Assembly: GCA_963924555.1 (NCBI GenBank)
Contig: OZ004594.1
Location: 682,001 to 746,000 of the forward strand
Source of the DNA: Crambe crambe
Lineage: Eukaryota; Porifera; Demospongiae; Poecilosclerida; Crambeidae
Reading direction: 5' to 3'
DNA length: 64,000 nucleotides
The notes below the pieces were generated by a model. It had not been told where the DNA came from. It worked only from the letters and a program-made list of their open reading frames with translations, and ran no database searches. The translations under genes were made by a program, and so were the position numbers. Each line of letters starts with the position of its first letter. Positions within the stretch are counted from its first letter, which is position 1. Positions 1 to 21,425 of this stretch are shown here, piece by piece.

Positions 1-1167
1 GGAGGAGGACTTGGAAGAAGAACAGATGAACAGCGAATCTGCTGTGGAGAAGGCTCGCAGGGCCCATGAGCAAGTGGAGCAGATGTCCTCTGAGATTTCT
101 CAGTTCCAGTCCACCATCTCCAAACTGGAGAAGACCAAGAGTCAGTTGGAGAAACAGGTAAGTCAAGATGTTGATCACATAAAAGAAACCTGGCACTATA
201 TAAGGGTGGGTCAAAAAACTATTAAATTTAGAACAGTACATCTTTCATATTTGTCAGAGACTGTTAGGCATTCCCAATGGACTAATCTTGTGGGAGAACA
301 AATACTAAGTCATGCACAACATGTGATGAGTTGAGTTGTTACGTGCCTTGTTTAGATCAAGGACTTGCGTGAGAGATTGGAAGAGGCAGAGTCTCTTGGT
401 GTGCGAAAGATGAAGGCTCAACTCTCTGCCATGGAAAGCCGAGTCAGCAGTCTTGAGGAACAGTTGGATGTGGCCACTAGGTATGGTATTGATATTGAGG
501 GGGGAAGATGTACCTTTTTATCTTTCATAATTTGCCGTGTTTGACAGGGAACGTGCCACGGCTCACCGAACCATCCGTCGCAGCGAGAAAAAGATCAAAG
601 AGCTTTCCAACGGCATTGAAGATGAGCGAAAGCAAGCAGAGATCCACAAAGCTGATGTGAGTGTATTGGAGGTAGTTTTGCCTTCTTATTTAATCCGGTT
701 GTACACCATGTGCAGGCTGAGAAAGCTTCCACACGGGTGAGGACCATGAAGAGGAACATGGATGAGGCTGTAAGTGGGTTATTGTTGTTGTTGTTGTTGT
801 TTTGCAGCTGCAATACATCAATAACTGTACTATTGTAGGAAGAGGAGAATGCTCGCCTTGCTACTGCCAAACGTCGTTTGCAGCGAGAGATTGATGAGCT
901 TACTGAACAGAACGAGACCCTAACAAGGGACCTTACTGCGGCCAGGAAGAGGTGAACTATAAGCACTTCTTTTGTTTAAAGCATTTTTTTCACTATTTGT
1001 ACGTTAATTTTTATAGCAGCAGTGGAAGGCGTGGCACTGGTCTGTCCTCTGGGATTGGTCGCTCCGGACGTTCCAACCGCCGTGCAACTGCTACCTCAGG
1101 GGCAGGGCATTCTGGTCAATCTGCCAACAGTGGAGAGTCCCTTGGGGATGACGATGATGACATATGA
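1..1167 (+). pseudogene. 3' end of a second non-muscle myosin II heavy chain copy (truncated by window edge)
   Basis: Six exons can be read: 1-157, 356-480, 548-656, 716-769, 839-951 and 1017-1167, with the stop at 1165-1167. They encode the last part of the coiled-coil rod and the non-helical tail ending in an Asp-rich stretch. Exons and introns match 13833-15011 at about 98-99%, including the intron positions. The main length difference is a TTG repeat in one intron, 12 bp shorter here. Coding changes are few, for example Arg for Gln (GVRKMK against GVQKMK) and His for Tyr (AEIHKAD against AEIYKAD). The left edge of the window cuts the copy, so a full gene upstream cannot be excluded. Downstream the duplication ends abruptly at about 1743 inside ZNF207, so I read it as a segmental duplicate or an unmerged haplotype. 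Typed as pseudogene with reservation, since no break is seen in the visible exons. Confidence 0.75.
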
Positions 1168-1593
1168 TCTAATCAAAATCGAATCATAAAACTGTTCATA
1201 AAGTATTTTAGATAATGGAATTTATTATTTGTTTGAACTTTTTTAAAATATGAACTATATAATTATGTTCTAGGTGATTACTAGTGATCTGGTAGAAGTT
1301 CAATCTAGTTTCTTTAAATTTGATTAGTTTGTACAACTGGTTATATCAATTTTTGTGAATAAAAAATACATAAGCATAATGCTGTACTGCTGGTGCATGA
1401 CAATTATCACTATTGCCATATGCACTTTAAATTTGTTTCCTTTCATACTGATCCCTACAGTGGCCTACATGCACAATATGCACTTAGATCCCCGGCCCTC
1501 CCCTTTTTATGTACATACAGAATAACATTAATAGCAAATGGCAAACTGAAAATTTTAAAATTATAAATGGGATGATGTTACAAATTGTGGAGA

Positions 1594-1743
1594 TTATGCA
1601 GGAGGTCCTTGAGGCCGAGGGGGTCCACCAAACTGCCCATTGCTGGGCATTCCCATTGGGGGGCCAGGGGGCTGAGAAGGGGGAGGTCCCATTCCTGGCC
1701 GGATCATCCCTGGCATCATCATGGGTGGCATTCCAGGTCTGAG
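1594..1743 (-). pseudogene. Truncated last-exon fragment of ZNF207
   Basis: The minus strand carries the final ~50 codons of ZNF207, a Pro/Gly/Met-rich tail with the stop at 1594-1596. It matches 15438-15587 almost exactly. Homology stops at about 1743, inside the last exon, where the sequence passes into a tandem repeat. The Zn-finger and GLEBS parts are absent here, so this is a broken piece carried along by the duplication that includes the myosin tail. Confidence 0.8.
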
Positions 1744-1855
1744 ATCTGATCCTATGCACCCTATGCACCCTATTATGAGATCCGATCCTATGCACCCTAT
1801 GCACCCTATTATGAGATCCGATCCTATGCACCCTATTATGAGATCCTATGCATAT
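1741..1855. repeat. Short tandem repeat at a duplication junction
   Basis: About three imperfect units of roughly 25-37 bp, built on 'ccctatgcaccctattatga' with 'gatccgatcctatg' linkers. The array lies exactly between the end of the ZNF207 homology and the BTAF1 exon, so it marks the breakpoint. Confidence 0.8.
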
Positions 1856-1905
1856 TTTTCCATATATGAGACCCACCCTATCATGTTAACTATTTGTAAT
1901 ATCAG

Positions 1906-2269
1906 CTTGCAGAAATTCAAATTGAACATCGCCAACACTGTGATTTGTCAGGACAACTCCAGCCTTCGATCCATGAACACGTCCGACCTGCTTGACTTGT
2001 TTCAAGTCAGTGGCTCCCAGCAGCAGCGAAAGGAAAAGAATAAGGTTTATCTTTGTATAGTTCTCATTGTTCCTCTCCATGAAAACTTGTTTCCATTTTG
2101 TGCACAGGATGGAGCAGGAAGTACTCGAGGGAGTGGGGCAGAGGGAGGGGGAAGTGGAGGAATGAAGAAAGTGCTGGAGAACTTACCGGAGCTGTGGGAT
2201 GACCAGCAATACAGTAATGAATATGACTTATCGGGCTTTATGAAATCACTCACTGCAGTAGAGAAATGA
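1906..2269 (+). pseudogene. BTAF1: Orphan 3' end of BTAF1 (TBP-associated factor 172 / Mot1)
   Basis: Two exons, 1906-2044 and 2108-2269, are joined by a GT-AG intron and keep one frame to a stop at 2267-2269. They encode about 99 residues that fit the extreme C-terminus of BTAF1: 'LQKFKLNIANTVI', 'LLDLF', then 'LENLPELWDDQQY' and a short acidic end. BTAF1 is a Swi2/Snf2 ATPase that removes TBP from DNA; its ATPase and HEAT repeats should lie thousands of bases upstream, but that space is occupied by the myosin/ZNF207 duplicate. Either the gene is a relic cut off by the rearrangement, or the assembly joins two pieces here. No frame damage is visible in the two exons, so the family call is strong and the pseudogene status is inference. 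Confidence 0.75.
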
Positions 2270-2411
2270 TATATTCAATAATAATTATTTTATTATAGTA
2301 ATAAAAAATTGATGCACGTGATTATATTCATTGTGCACGTGCACCGCACCGTGACTATAATGCCAGCATTTTTTGGTCAACCTGTCATTATTACTCCGCC
2401 TAGCCTGGCTG

Positions 2412-2732
2412 CAGGGGCGGATTCAGAGAAGGTTCGACTTAGTTCGTCCGAACCCCCCTTTTTAGGGCAATAATCTATATTTTATCGACTAAGAATGCCG
2501 ACAGCTAGACTCAGACTCTGCCTACTTGCATATTTATAACTGTTGCTCGATCGGTCGGACCGTACTATTCTAATTAACGCACGCTCTTAGGTACGTCCGT
2601 CAGTGCATACTTACCGATAAAGGGGCGGGCGTGGTTACGTAAAGGTGGGCGTGGTTTCCAAAAATTTCCGCTCGCGCGCTACGCGCGCGGTAGAAAAGAA
2701 CCCCCCTTTTCATTTTTCTAGATCCGCCCCTG
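2412..2732. mobile_element. Small non-autonomous DNA transposon (MITE), hAT-like termini
   Basis: Inverted ends CAGGGGCGGAT(T)C and GATCCGCCCCTG face each other across 321 bp. The flanks carry the 5-bp direct repeat GGCTG on both sides (2407-2411 and 2733-2737), as expected for a target-site duplication. There is no coding capacity. It ends about 140 bp upstream of the myosin start codon, so it lies in or near that promoter. The hAT affinity rests on the CAGGGGCGG-type ends alone; a hAT duplication would normally be 8 bp. Confidence 0.7.
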
Positions 2733-2874
2733 GGCTGATCGCCGAAGAGACTTGTGATTGCTAGCTGCTGGAAATCTGATCTGAGAGTGAATTGATTGTA
2801 CGGCTTACCTCTGATTTCCAAAGAGAAGCTCTTGTACTGGTTGAAAATTAGCCTCAACTCTTTTCGGTGAAAAG

Positions 2875-15011
<12,137 letters not shown>

Positions 15012-15201
15012 TCTAATCAAAGTCGAATCATAAAACTGTTCATAAAGTATTTTAGAGAATGGAATTTATTATTTGTTTGAACTTTTTTAAAATATGAACT
15101 ATATAATTATGTTCTAGGTGATTACTAGTGATCTGGTAGAAGTTCAATCTAGTTTCTTTAAATTTGATTAGTTTGTACAACTGGTTATATCAATTTTTGT
15201 G

Positions 15202-15207
15202 AATAAA
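15202..15207 (+). promoter_or_regulatory. Poly(A) signal of the myosin gene
   Basis: AATAAA 190 bp after the myosin stop. The same site is at 1359-1364 in the duplicate copy. It lies about 230 bp short of the converging ZNF207 stop codon. Confidence 0.6.
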
Positions 15208-15437
15208 AAATACATAAGCATAATGCTGTACTGCTGGTGCATGACAATTATCACTATTGCCATATGCATTTTAAATTTGTTTCCTTTCATACTGATCCCT
15301 ACAGTGGCCTACATGCACAATATGCACTTAGATCCCTGGCCCTCCCCTTTTTATGTACATACAGAATAACATTAATAGCAAATGGCAAACTGAAAATTTT
15401 AAAATTATAAATGGGATGATGTTACAAGTTGTGGAGA

Positions 15438-17529
15438 TTATGCAGGAGGTCCTTGAGGCCGAGGGGGTCCACCAAACTGCCCATTGCTGGGCATTCCCAT
15501 TGGGGGGCCAGGGGGCTGAGAAGGGGGAGGTCCCATTCCTGGCCGGATCATCCCTGGCATCATCATGGGTGGCATTCCAGGTCTGATGATGGGCCTATCA
15601 CTGCCCCCCATGAAGGGAGAAGCAGTGGATGCCGAGGGTTGGGGAGGACCACTGTCCCGCGCTGCTCTGTATTTGGGCAACTCGCTTCTAATTTCCTCCT
15701 GAAATCAACAAAAATAATAATTCTAAACAATGGACCCTTGGAAGGATAGTGGCATCTCACCAGGGAAAGGTCATCATCAGGGTGAATGAGTTTACAGCCT
15801 TCACCAACAGGAGGAACCTTGTTGGCCTGCCGGACTGGGGTCTCAGGGAGACTCATGGCTTGTTCTGTGTTCTGGTACGCTGGGAAAGTGGGTTTTGGGG
15901 GACCTTCCAAAGGCATACCCTCTGGCGGAGGAACCTGATTCATTGGTGGCTAAGATGATAAAACAATAGCATTTCTTTGCATTGTGTTTTAGCAGAGTTG
16001 TGTTTGACTCACTGGTGCTCCACCAGGAAAGAGGGGCTGAGGAGGACCAGTGGGACCAGAGGCAGAGGAAGGTATCATCCCACTGAATATGAAAGAGATG
16101 ACCCCAATTAAAGAGCACTAAGTTCCAATTAGAGAGCACTCTGTGTATATGGCATTCCGAATGGTCCCATACCTTTGAGGAGGATGCATCATCATGGGGG
16201 GAGGGCCAGGGACCATTCCTGGCATGACTGGGGGCATCCCAGGCATCATTGGGGGTGGCCCCATTCCCGGCATTACCGGGTACATCATTCCTGGAGGGCC
16301 AATCATCCCCATCAACTTTGGCCGCTTGGAGTCGGGTTCACCCATATCTGCTTTCCCTACAGGAAAGAAGAATGCATAGTAAGCTGAATATCATAATCCT
16401 GAGCTCTATAAACTTATTCAGAAAATGAACACACCAGAGATGGGCAAACCCACACTAATGACGACCCTTTACCACAATGTGTAGGGATACTAGGGAACCA
16501 TAGATCAAAAATGACTCACTCTTTACATGCTACCGACAAATCAAGCATGCATGTGGCCATGACATGGAACAGCTGTAAAGAAGAGAGTACACTTACATTT
16601 GCAGTTGCAATATAATTATGACGTGGTGTGTATTATTTAGAATTTGCTGACCTGACTTCTAGGGTGACTTATGCAGATCCACTCCACTTATTTCAGCACG
16701 TTAAAAGTGCAAACCTTTTTGAGCTCATTAAGTAAAATACAAGAAGGCCTACCTGCTAGTGAGCTCTCTATATACATTACACAAATGCTAATTATTAATG
16801 GCCCTATTCGTCCCACCTTTCTCCCTTGAAACTTGGAAATGGTTATGTGGCATTTAGACCACTCTTTATTCAAGGACTTTGTCCTACCTAGGGTTCAGTC
16901 CCTCCCCTTCAGAATTAAGTTTACCTTGGCATACAAAGTGCATGATGCTGTTAAAGCCACTTCAGCCAATATCACGCATAAACCGTGATGCTAAAATTGA
17001 ACGATTATTATTGTACACGCAGTGCAGTGCGAAATATTCTATCTAGTGATGATAGGCACTCGAATTCTATAGGAAGCTCCTTTAAGTGGGAGAAAATCAT
17101 AAGTGCATTAACTCACCTGTTTTATGGAGCTCATGAGCTATTCTGTCAGCTTCTGGAATACCTTCCATGCCAAATATTTCCACTTCAATGTTGTTTCGGC
17201 CTGGAACTGCATTTGGAACTTGGGAAACAGTTTCCTTATGGACCTGTGAAAAATGATGTGTTTTGGTGTGCTTTATTTGGAATTTAGTGTCTTTCTCTTC
17301 TACCTGCGAGCAGTGTATGGCTAATCCTGGAGCAGAAAACAGCTTCTTGTGGCATATGTGGCACTTGAAATGCTTAGCTTTTTGGTGAAATGTAAGGACT
17401 TTGTCATCATCAAACTCTCTGTTACAGTACCTGCATAACATAGTAAGCTATTTAGGTTGTAAAAAGTATGGTGTATACTAAAGATTACCAGCACCATGGC
17501 TTTACTGTCTTCTTCTTTTTCCTACCCAT
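15438..17529 (-). CDS. ZNF207: ZNF207/BuGZ, BUB3-interacting zinc-finger protein
   Basis: Seven exons on the minus strand: 17529-17489, 17430-17304, 17243-17117, 16356-16173, 16082-16013, 15949-15761 and 15698-15438, giving 332 aa in one frame. The N-terminus [16 protein letters not shown] and the two C2H2-like fingers (about residues 13-60, '[17 protein letters not shown]') are diagnostic. '[20 protein letters not shown]' follows, then a Pro/Met/Gly-rich low-complexity part, the GLEBS-type BUB3-binding segment ('[10 protein letters not shown]' to '[20 protein letters not shown]') and a second Pro/Gly/Met-rich tail. In animals BuGZ binds BUB3, supports kinetochore loading and can phase-separate on microtubules. 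The Arg-rich helix usually found after the fingers is not seen and might sit in a missed exon between 16360 and 17115. The gene is tail-to-tail with myosin and head-to-head with CENPX. Confidence 0.92.
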
Positions 17530-17645
17530 TGGCTACTGAAGCTCTTGCTTGACCAATACAAGAAATCAACTATACAAGCATGCAGTTGCACTAATAATGC
17601 GCGGGAAAAAAAGAGTAAAAATCCTATTTAGAGCACACCATAATA
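17530..17645. promoter_or_regulatory. Bidirectional promoter between ZNF207 and CENPX
   Basis: Only 116 bp separate the two start codons on opposite strands, so both promoters must share or overlap here. 'Aatgcgcggg' lies in the middle. No TATA box is evident in either direction. Confidence 0.65.
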
Positions 17646-18151
17646 ATGGAGAATCCAATTAAATTAGTAAGAATCAGATATTTATGATCATTCCTTTCAG
17701 TTTTATTCCATTTTTAGGAAACTCTATCACAGCTTTTGAAGATGAATTTCAAGGATAAAAAGACTAAAAGTAAGAAGTCTGCTTTTTTTCCTTGTATCAA
17801 TTTTGATATGTATAATAAAGTACAGTCAGCAATGATGCTTTAAGATTGTCAGCAGACTTTCTCCATGTCTTCATTCTCGGTAACTAAAGCCAATGATGCT
17901 GGGTTGCCGTCTTTCTATGCCTTCTTTTTTTCTTTCAGAAGGAGCATATAGAGCAGCTGCACAGGCCGAGGTGAGACCGGTACTTCATTTATTAGTGATT
18001 TATAGATATGCTTTACTATTGAAAAAGGCTGAAGGGGCATCAGAAGTTGATGTACAACACTTTGAGAAAATTCTCCCTAAACTTGTATGTCAATATGAAT
18101 TATGTATTTTGTTTTATATTCCATTATTAATTACAGTTGTTGGATTTTTGA
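17646..18151 (+). CDS. CENPX: CENP-X / MHF2 histone-fold protein
   Basis: Six tiny exons, 17646-17666, 17718-17769, 17826-17879, 17939-17970, 18028-18084 and 18137-18151, chain in one frame to a 76-aa protein; human CENP-X is 81 aa. Family signatures are 'LLKMNFKDKKTKIS' at the start, 'NDALRLSADFLHVFI', 'VDVQHFEKILPKL' and the terminal LLLDF-stop. CENP-X pairs with CENP-S in the CENP-T-W-S-X kinetochore complex and in the FANCM-MHF DNA repair complex. The first exon is 21 bp of coding and the last only 15 bp (four residues plus stop), which automatic callers would likely miss. The acceptor before 18028 has a weak pyrimidine tract. The gene converges on CBY1 with 78 bp between stops. Confidence 0.88.
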
Positions 18152-18229
18152 TTCTTCATTCTTCATCAAATTTCATTTTTGTTAATGAGTGTAATGGTGA
18201 AACAGAAGTATTAAGCTGTTCGCACAATA

Positions 18230-18719
18230 CTATCTCTTCGTCTGTGTTTTCTTCAAGGCATCCAGTTCCTTCTGCATGACAATGCAATCTGCATTGCTGG
18301 CTGCCAGCATATCCAGTAACACTTCAAGCTTGTACTTCAGCAAGTTATTCTCCTCTTGAATCTTCAAGCTTTGTTTCTGCAATCTATTGTATTCCCTTGA
18401 CCCAGCTCCTTTTCCTGCGCCAACTGCATAATTATAACAGATATTGAATAATACAGCTCTACCACCAGTGCAGTGTATGCTACAGCTTTGTTTCACTATT
18501 TTTACCTAAAACCCACTGGCCATCTTCAAAGGAAAGAGTAGAGTCTCCCAGTCTCATCACCAGCGAAGATTGTGAAGCAGTTTCTTCTGCTCCATCAAGT
18601 TTGATACTTTCAGCGGTGAAATTGAGGGAGTCGTCCAACTGGGATATATTAGGCAGAGACTTGTTCCTTCTTGGAGGCTTTTTAGGTGTCCTGAAGGAAG
18701 ATCTTGAGAATAACGGCAT
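18230..18719 (-). CDS. CBY1: Chibby homologue (CBY1)
   Basis: Two exons, 18719-18506 and 18423-18230, give a 135-aa protein; human CBY1 is 126 aa. Seen in order: MPLFSRSSFRTPKKPPRR (14-3-3-like basic N-terminus with 'KSLPNISQLDDS'), 'STLSFEDGQWVL' (Chibby core), and a C-terminal coiled coil 'LKIQEENNLLKYKLEVLLDM' ending in a basic 'KKTQTKR'. In other animals Chibby acts at the basal body in ciliogenesis and can antagonise beta-catenin. An in-frame Met upstream (near 18770) is less likely as the start because MPxF is the family N-terminus. The gene is divergent from SCPEP1 (202 bp between starts). Confidence 0.9.
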
Positions 18720-18921
18720 GCTTCTGATATCTGAGATTAATCTTCCCACAACCTGTAGAACTGACAGCATTGGTAATCAGTGTAACTTGTTAACTCGGAT
18801 CAGAGAGCCTGGCGCGAGGCTAGAGGTACCGCACCGAGCTATTATTAGCTAGCTTGTGTTGTCATGACAACTAAATTTTCTCTCTAATTATAGGATACCC
18901 CCAAATTTTGGAATAGAGAAA

Positions 18922-20974
18922 ATGGCCTTTGAGCTCTGCTCCATCTTCTCTATCTTTTTGGTCGCCGGCTGCCTTGTAGGCTGTTGCAGCGCGGTTAATA
19001 GTAGTATCCCTGACGAAAGCTGGGGTTATGTGGATGTCAGGGAATCCGCTCACATGTTTTGGTGGCTCTACGGCTGCACAGATACCAGCAAACAACGAGA
19101 GTATACTCCTCTGGTGATGTGGCTGCAGGGTGGACCAGGGGGATCATCCACTGGTTTTGGAAACTTTGGAGAGATAGGACCCATGGATGTCAAGCTGAAT
19201 CCACGACCAACGACATGGGTACAAGCGGCAAATGTCTTATTTGTGGACAATCCAGTGGGATCGGGCTATAGCTATGTTGATAATGACACTGCTCTTACAA
19301 CTGATGTGGAAGAAATCACTAAAGATCTCATGACACTCTTTAAAGCATTTCTCCAAAAATATCCAGTGTTTTCGGTAAGAGATTGTTGTTTCAAATGCAT
19401 GCTATGTTTATTTTGACCACTTTATCTTCAGACTATTCCTTTCTACATATTCTCCGAGTCCTATGGTGGAAAGATGTCGGCAGCTTTCTCTTTAGCCTTG
19501 CAAACGGTTTGATTGAAATTTTATCACATCTCCCATTGCTATAATTATGCATCATTATAGGCTATTAACAACGGTGAGGTGCATTGCCTCTTTAAAGGAG
19601 TGGCTTTGGGTGACTCCTGGATATCTCCTATTGGTAAATAGTATTGCTCATCTCATGTTAGCTCTCTCAGTGTATTATATTGTGGCAACTCTGTCTGATT
19701 GTTTCGAAATAGACTACCTCAAGACCTGGGGACCATACCTCCTTGCTACAGTGAGTATAACTTACAGTACTAAAGAGGAGCTTCCTGTAAGTAGTGGTAT
19801 CTTCCACTCCAGTCTCTGGTAAATGAGGCTGAGAATGAGCAGATAAATGCTGTGGCAAAAGAGGCTGACCTTTCCATCAGCATTGGCAACTTCTCAAAGG
19901 CCACAGACCTTTTTGATAGATCACAGAACATCATTGATGGGGTACGTTTATGGCGACAATAGAGAAGTTTTTTGTTTTTTTTAGCCACTTTTATGTACAT
20001 TTGTAGTTCACAGATTTTGTGGATGTGTACAATATCTTGCAACACAATGTTCCTGGTGATAACAGTGGCTCTTCTGGTTCTACTTCCCACAAGATCTTGG
20101 CCAAGTTGCGCTCCGATAGCCTCTCTGATCTCATGAATGGTCCTATACGACAGAAGCTCAAAATTATACCAAAGAATGTCAAATGGGGAGGTGCAGGAAT
20201 TAGTGTAGCATATTCTAGAGGTATGATAATAGTTATTTCATTTACTTTCTGATGACAGCTCAATCTGGGAAAGTGTTTGAAGCGCAAAAGAATGATTTCA
20301 TGAAGGATGTCATAGGAACAGGTTAATACAACAGCTGAAATCGAGTATTTTAGTTGAACTTTTCACGATATGCAGTGGACTCTCTCCTGACTATGGGTGT
20401 CAATGTGACCGTCTATAATGGTCAACTGGATCTCATATGTGATACCTTAGGTATGATATCTGCATCCCGCTCCCTCCCCCCATTTACTCCATTCCCTCTC
20501 CAGAGTCCTCCAGTTACCGTCCCATTGTAGTACTCAAACCTATCCCTTTTAGTGATGGATTAGAACTGTAATCCCTTTAGGCACAATCATGTGGATGAAT
20601 AAACTGAAGTGGTCTGGAATGACACAATTCAATTCTGCCAAACGCATCCCCCTCTATCCGCCCTCGGGTAAAGCCACTGGGCAAACAGGAGCTTTCTTGC
20701 AAAGTTATCAAAACCTCCGGTTTTTCTACATCCTGAAAGCTGGACACATGGTTAGTTATGTCAGTGTCCACCCTGGCCCCTCCGAGAGGCACTTCCTAGA
20801 GAGGAATGTGGTGTCAATCACCATACAAAGGGGTGTGGTTTATAAGGAAGGGTTGGTCCGACATTGATGTAGCTGTTTTACAATGGTCCAGCTATTAATG
20901 ATGTTTTATTATTGCAGATACCTGCTGATGCTGGAGAAATGGCACTTACCATGCTGGAAATGGTCATTACATGA
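18922..20974 (+). CDS. SCPEP1: Retinoid-inducible serine carboxypeptidase-like, peptidase family S10
   Basis: Ten exons: 18922-19374, 19432-19506, 19561-19633, 19713-19750, 19813-19941, 20007-20220, 20259-20321, 20376-20450, 20581-20750, 20918-20974, for 448 aa (human SCPEP1 is 452). A hydrophobic signal peptide opens the protein ('FSIFLVAGCLVGCCSA'), so it is secreted or lysosomal. The catalytic triad is present: Ser161 in ESYGG, Asp367 in 'NGQLDLI' and His429 in 'KAGHM'. The oxyanion segment 'WLQGGPGGSS' is intact. Similarity to SCPEP1 extends over the whole length, including 'LGDSWISPI' and 'LMNGPIRQKLKIIP'. Its role in animals is proteolysis in lysosomes; the substrate cannot be told from sequence. 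Confidence 0.92.
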
Positions 20975-21099
20975 AACAGCAATATTAAATAATTGGATTT
21001 ATATGCACTGTCATCAATCATTTATTTCCCGTTTTATGTTACTCAGCTTCAGTCATGCCAGAAGTTAGTTAAATTAAAGGCGAGTCGAGTTCCGCGAAG

Positions 21100-21385
21100 A
21101 TGTGCCATTGCCTGAGCATGAGGCGGCTATTGCTGATCGCAGTTGTGGTGCAGGTGCTAATAGAGTCGACAGCTGCCACTTTCGAAGGTGAGAGAAATCA
21201 CGGCCACTCTATCACTACCACCGTACATAGTACCTACTAACCTAGTTACTACTGATTTACATACTGAAACCGTTGTACAGCGGTAAAATCATAAATATGG
21301 ATGTGCATTATTTAGGAATTCAAAACCACACACACACAAAGCCGCTATCAATCAAAGCACAGAAAGAACCCTGAAAATCACCATT

Positions 21386-21425
<40 letters not shown>

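Noticed and set aside
1484..1876. Minus-strand frame of repeated 'RVHRIGSHN' units as a gene
   Set aside because: It is the translation of the junction tandem repeat running antisense into ZNF207 tail sequence, without start context or homology.
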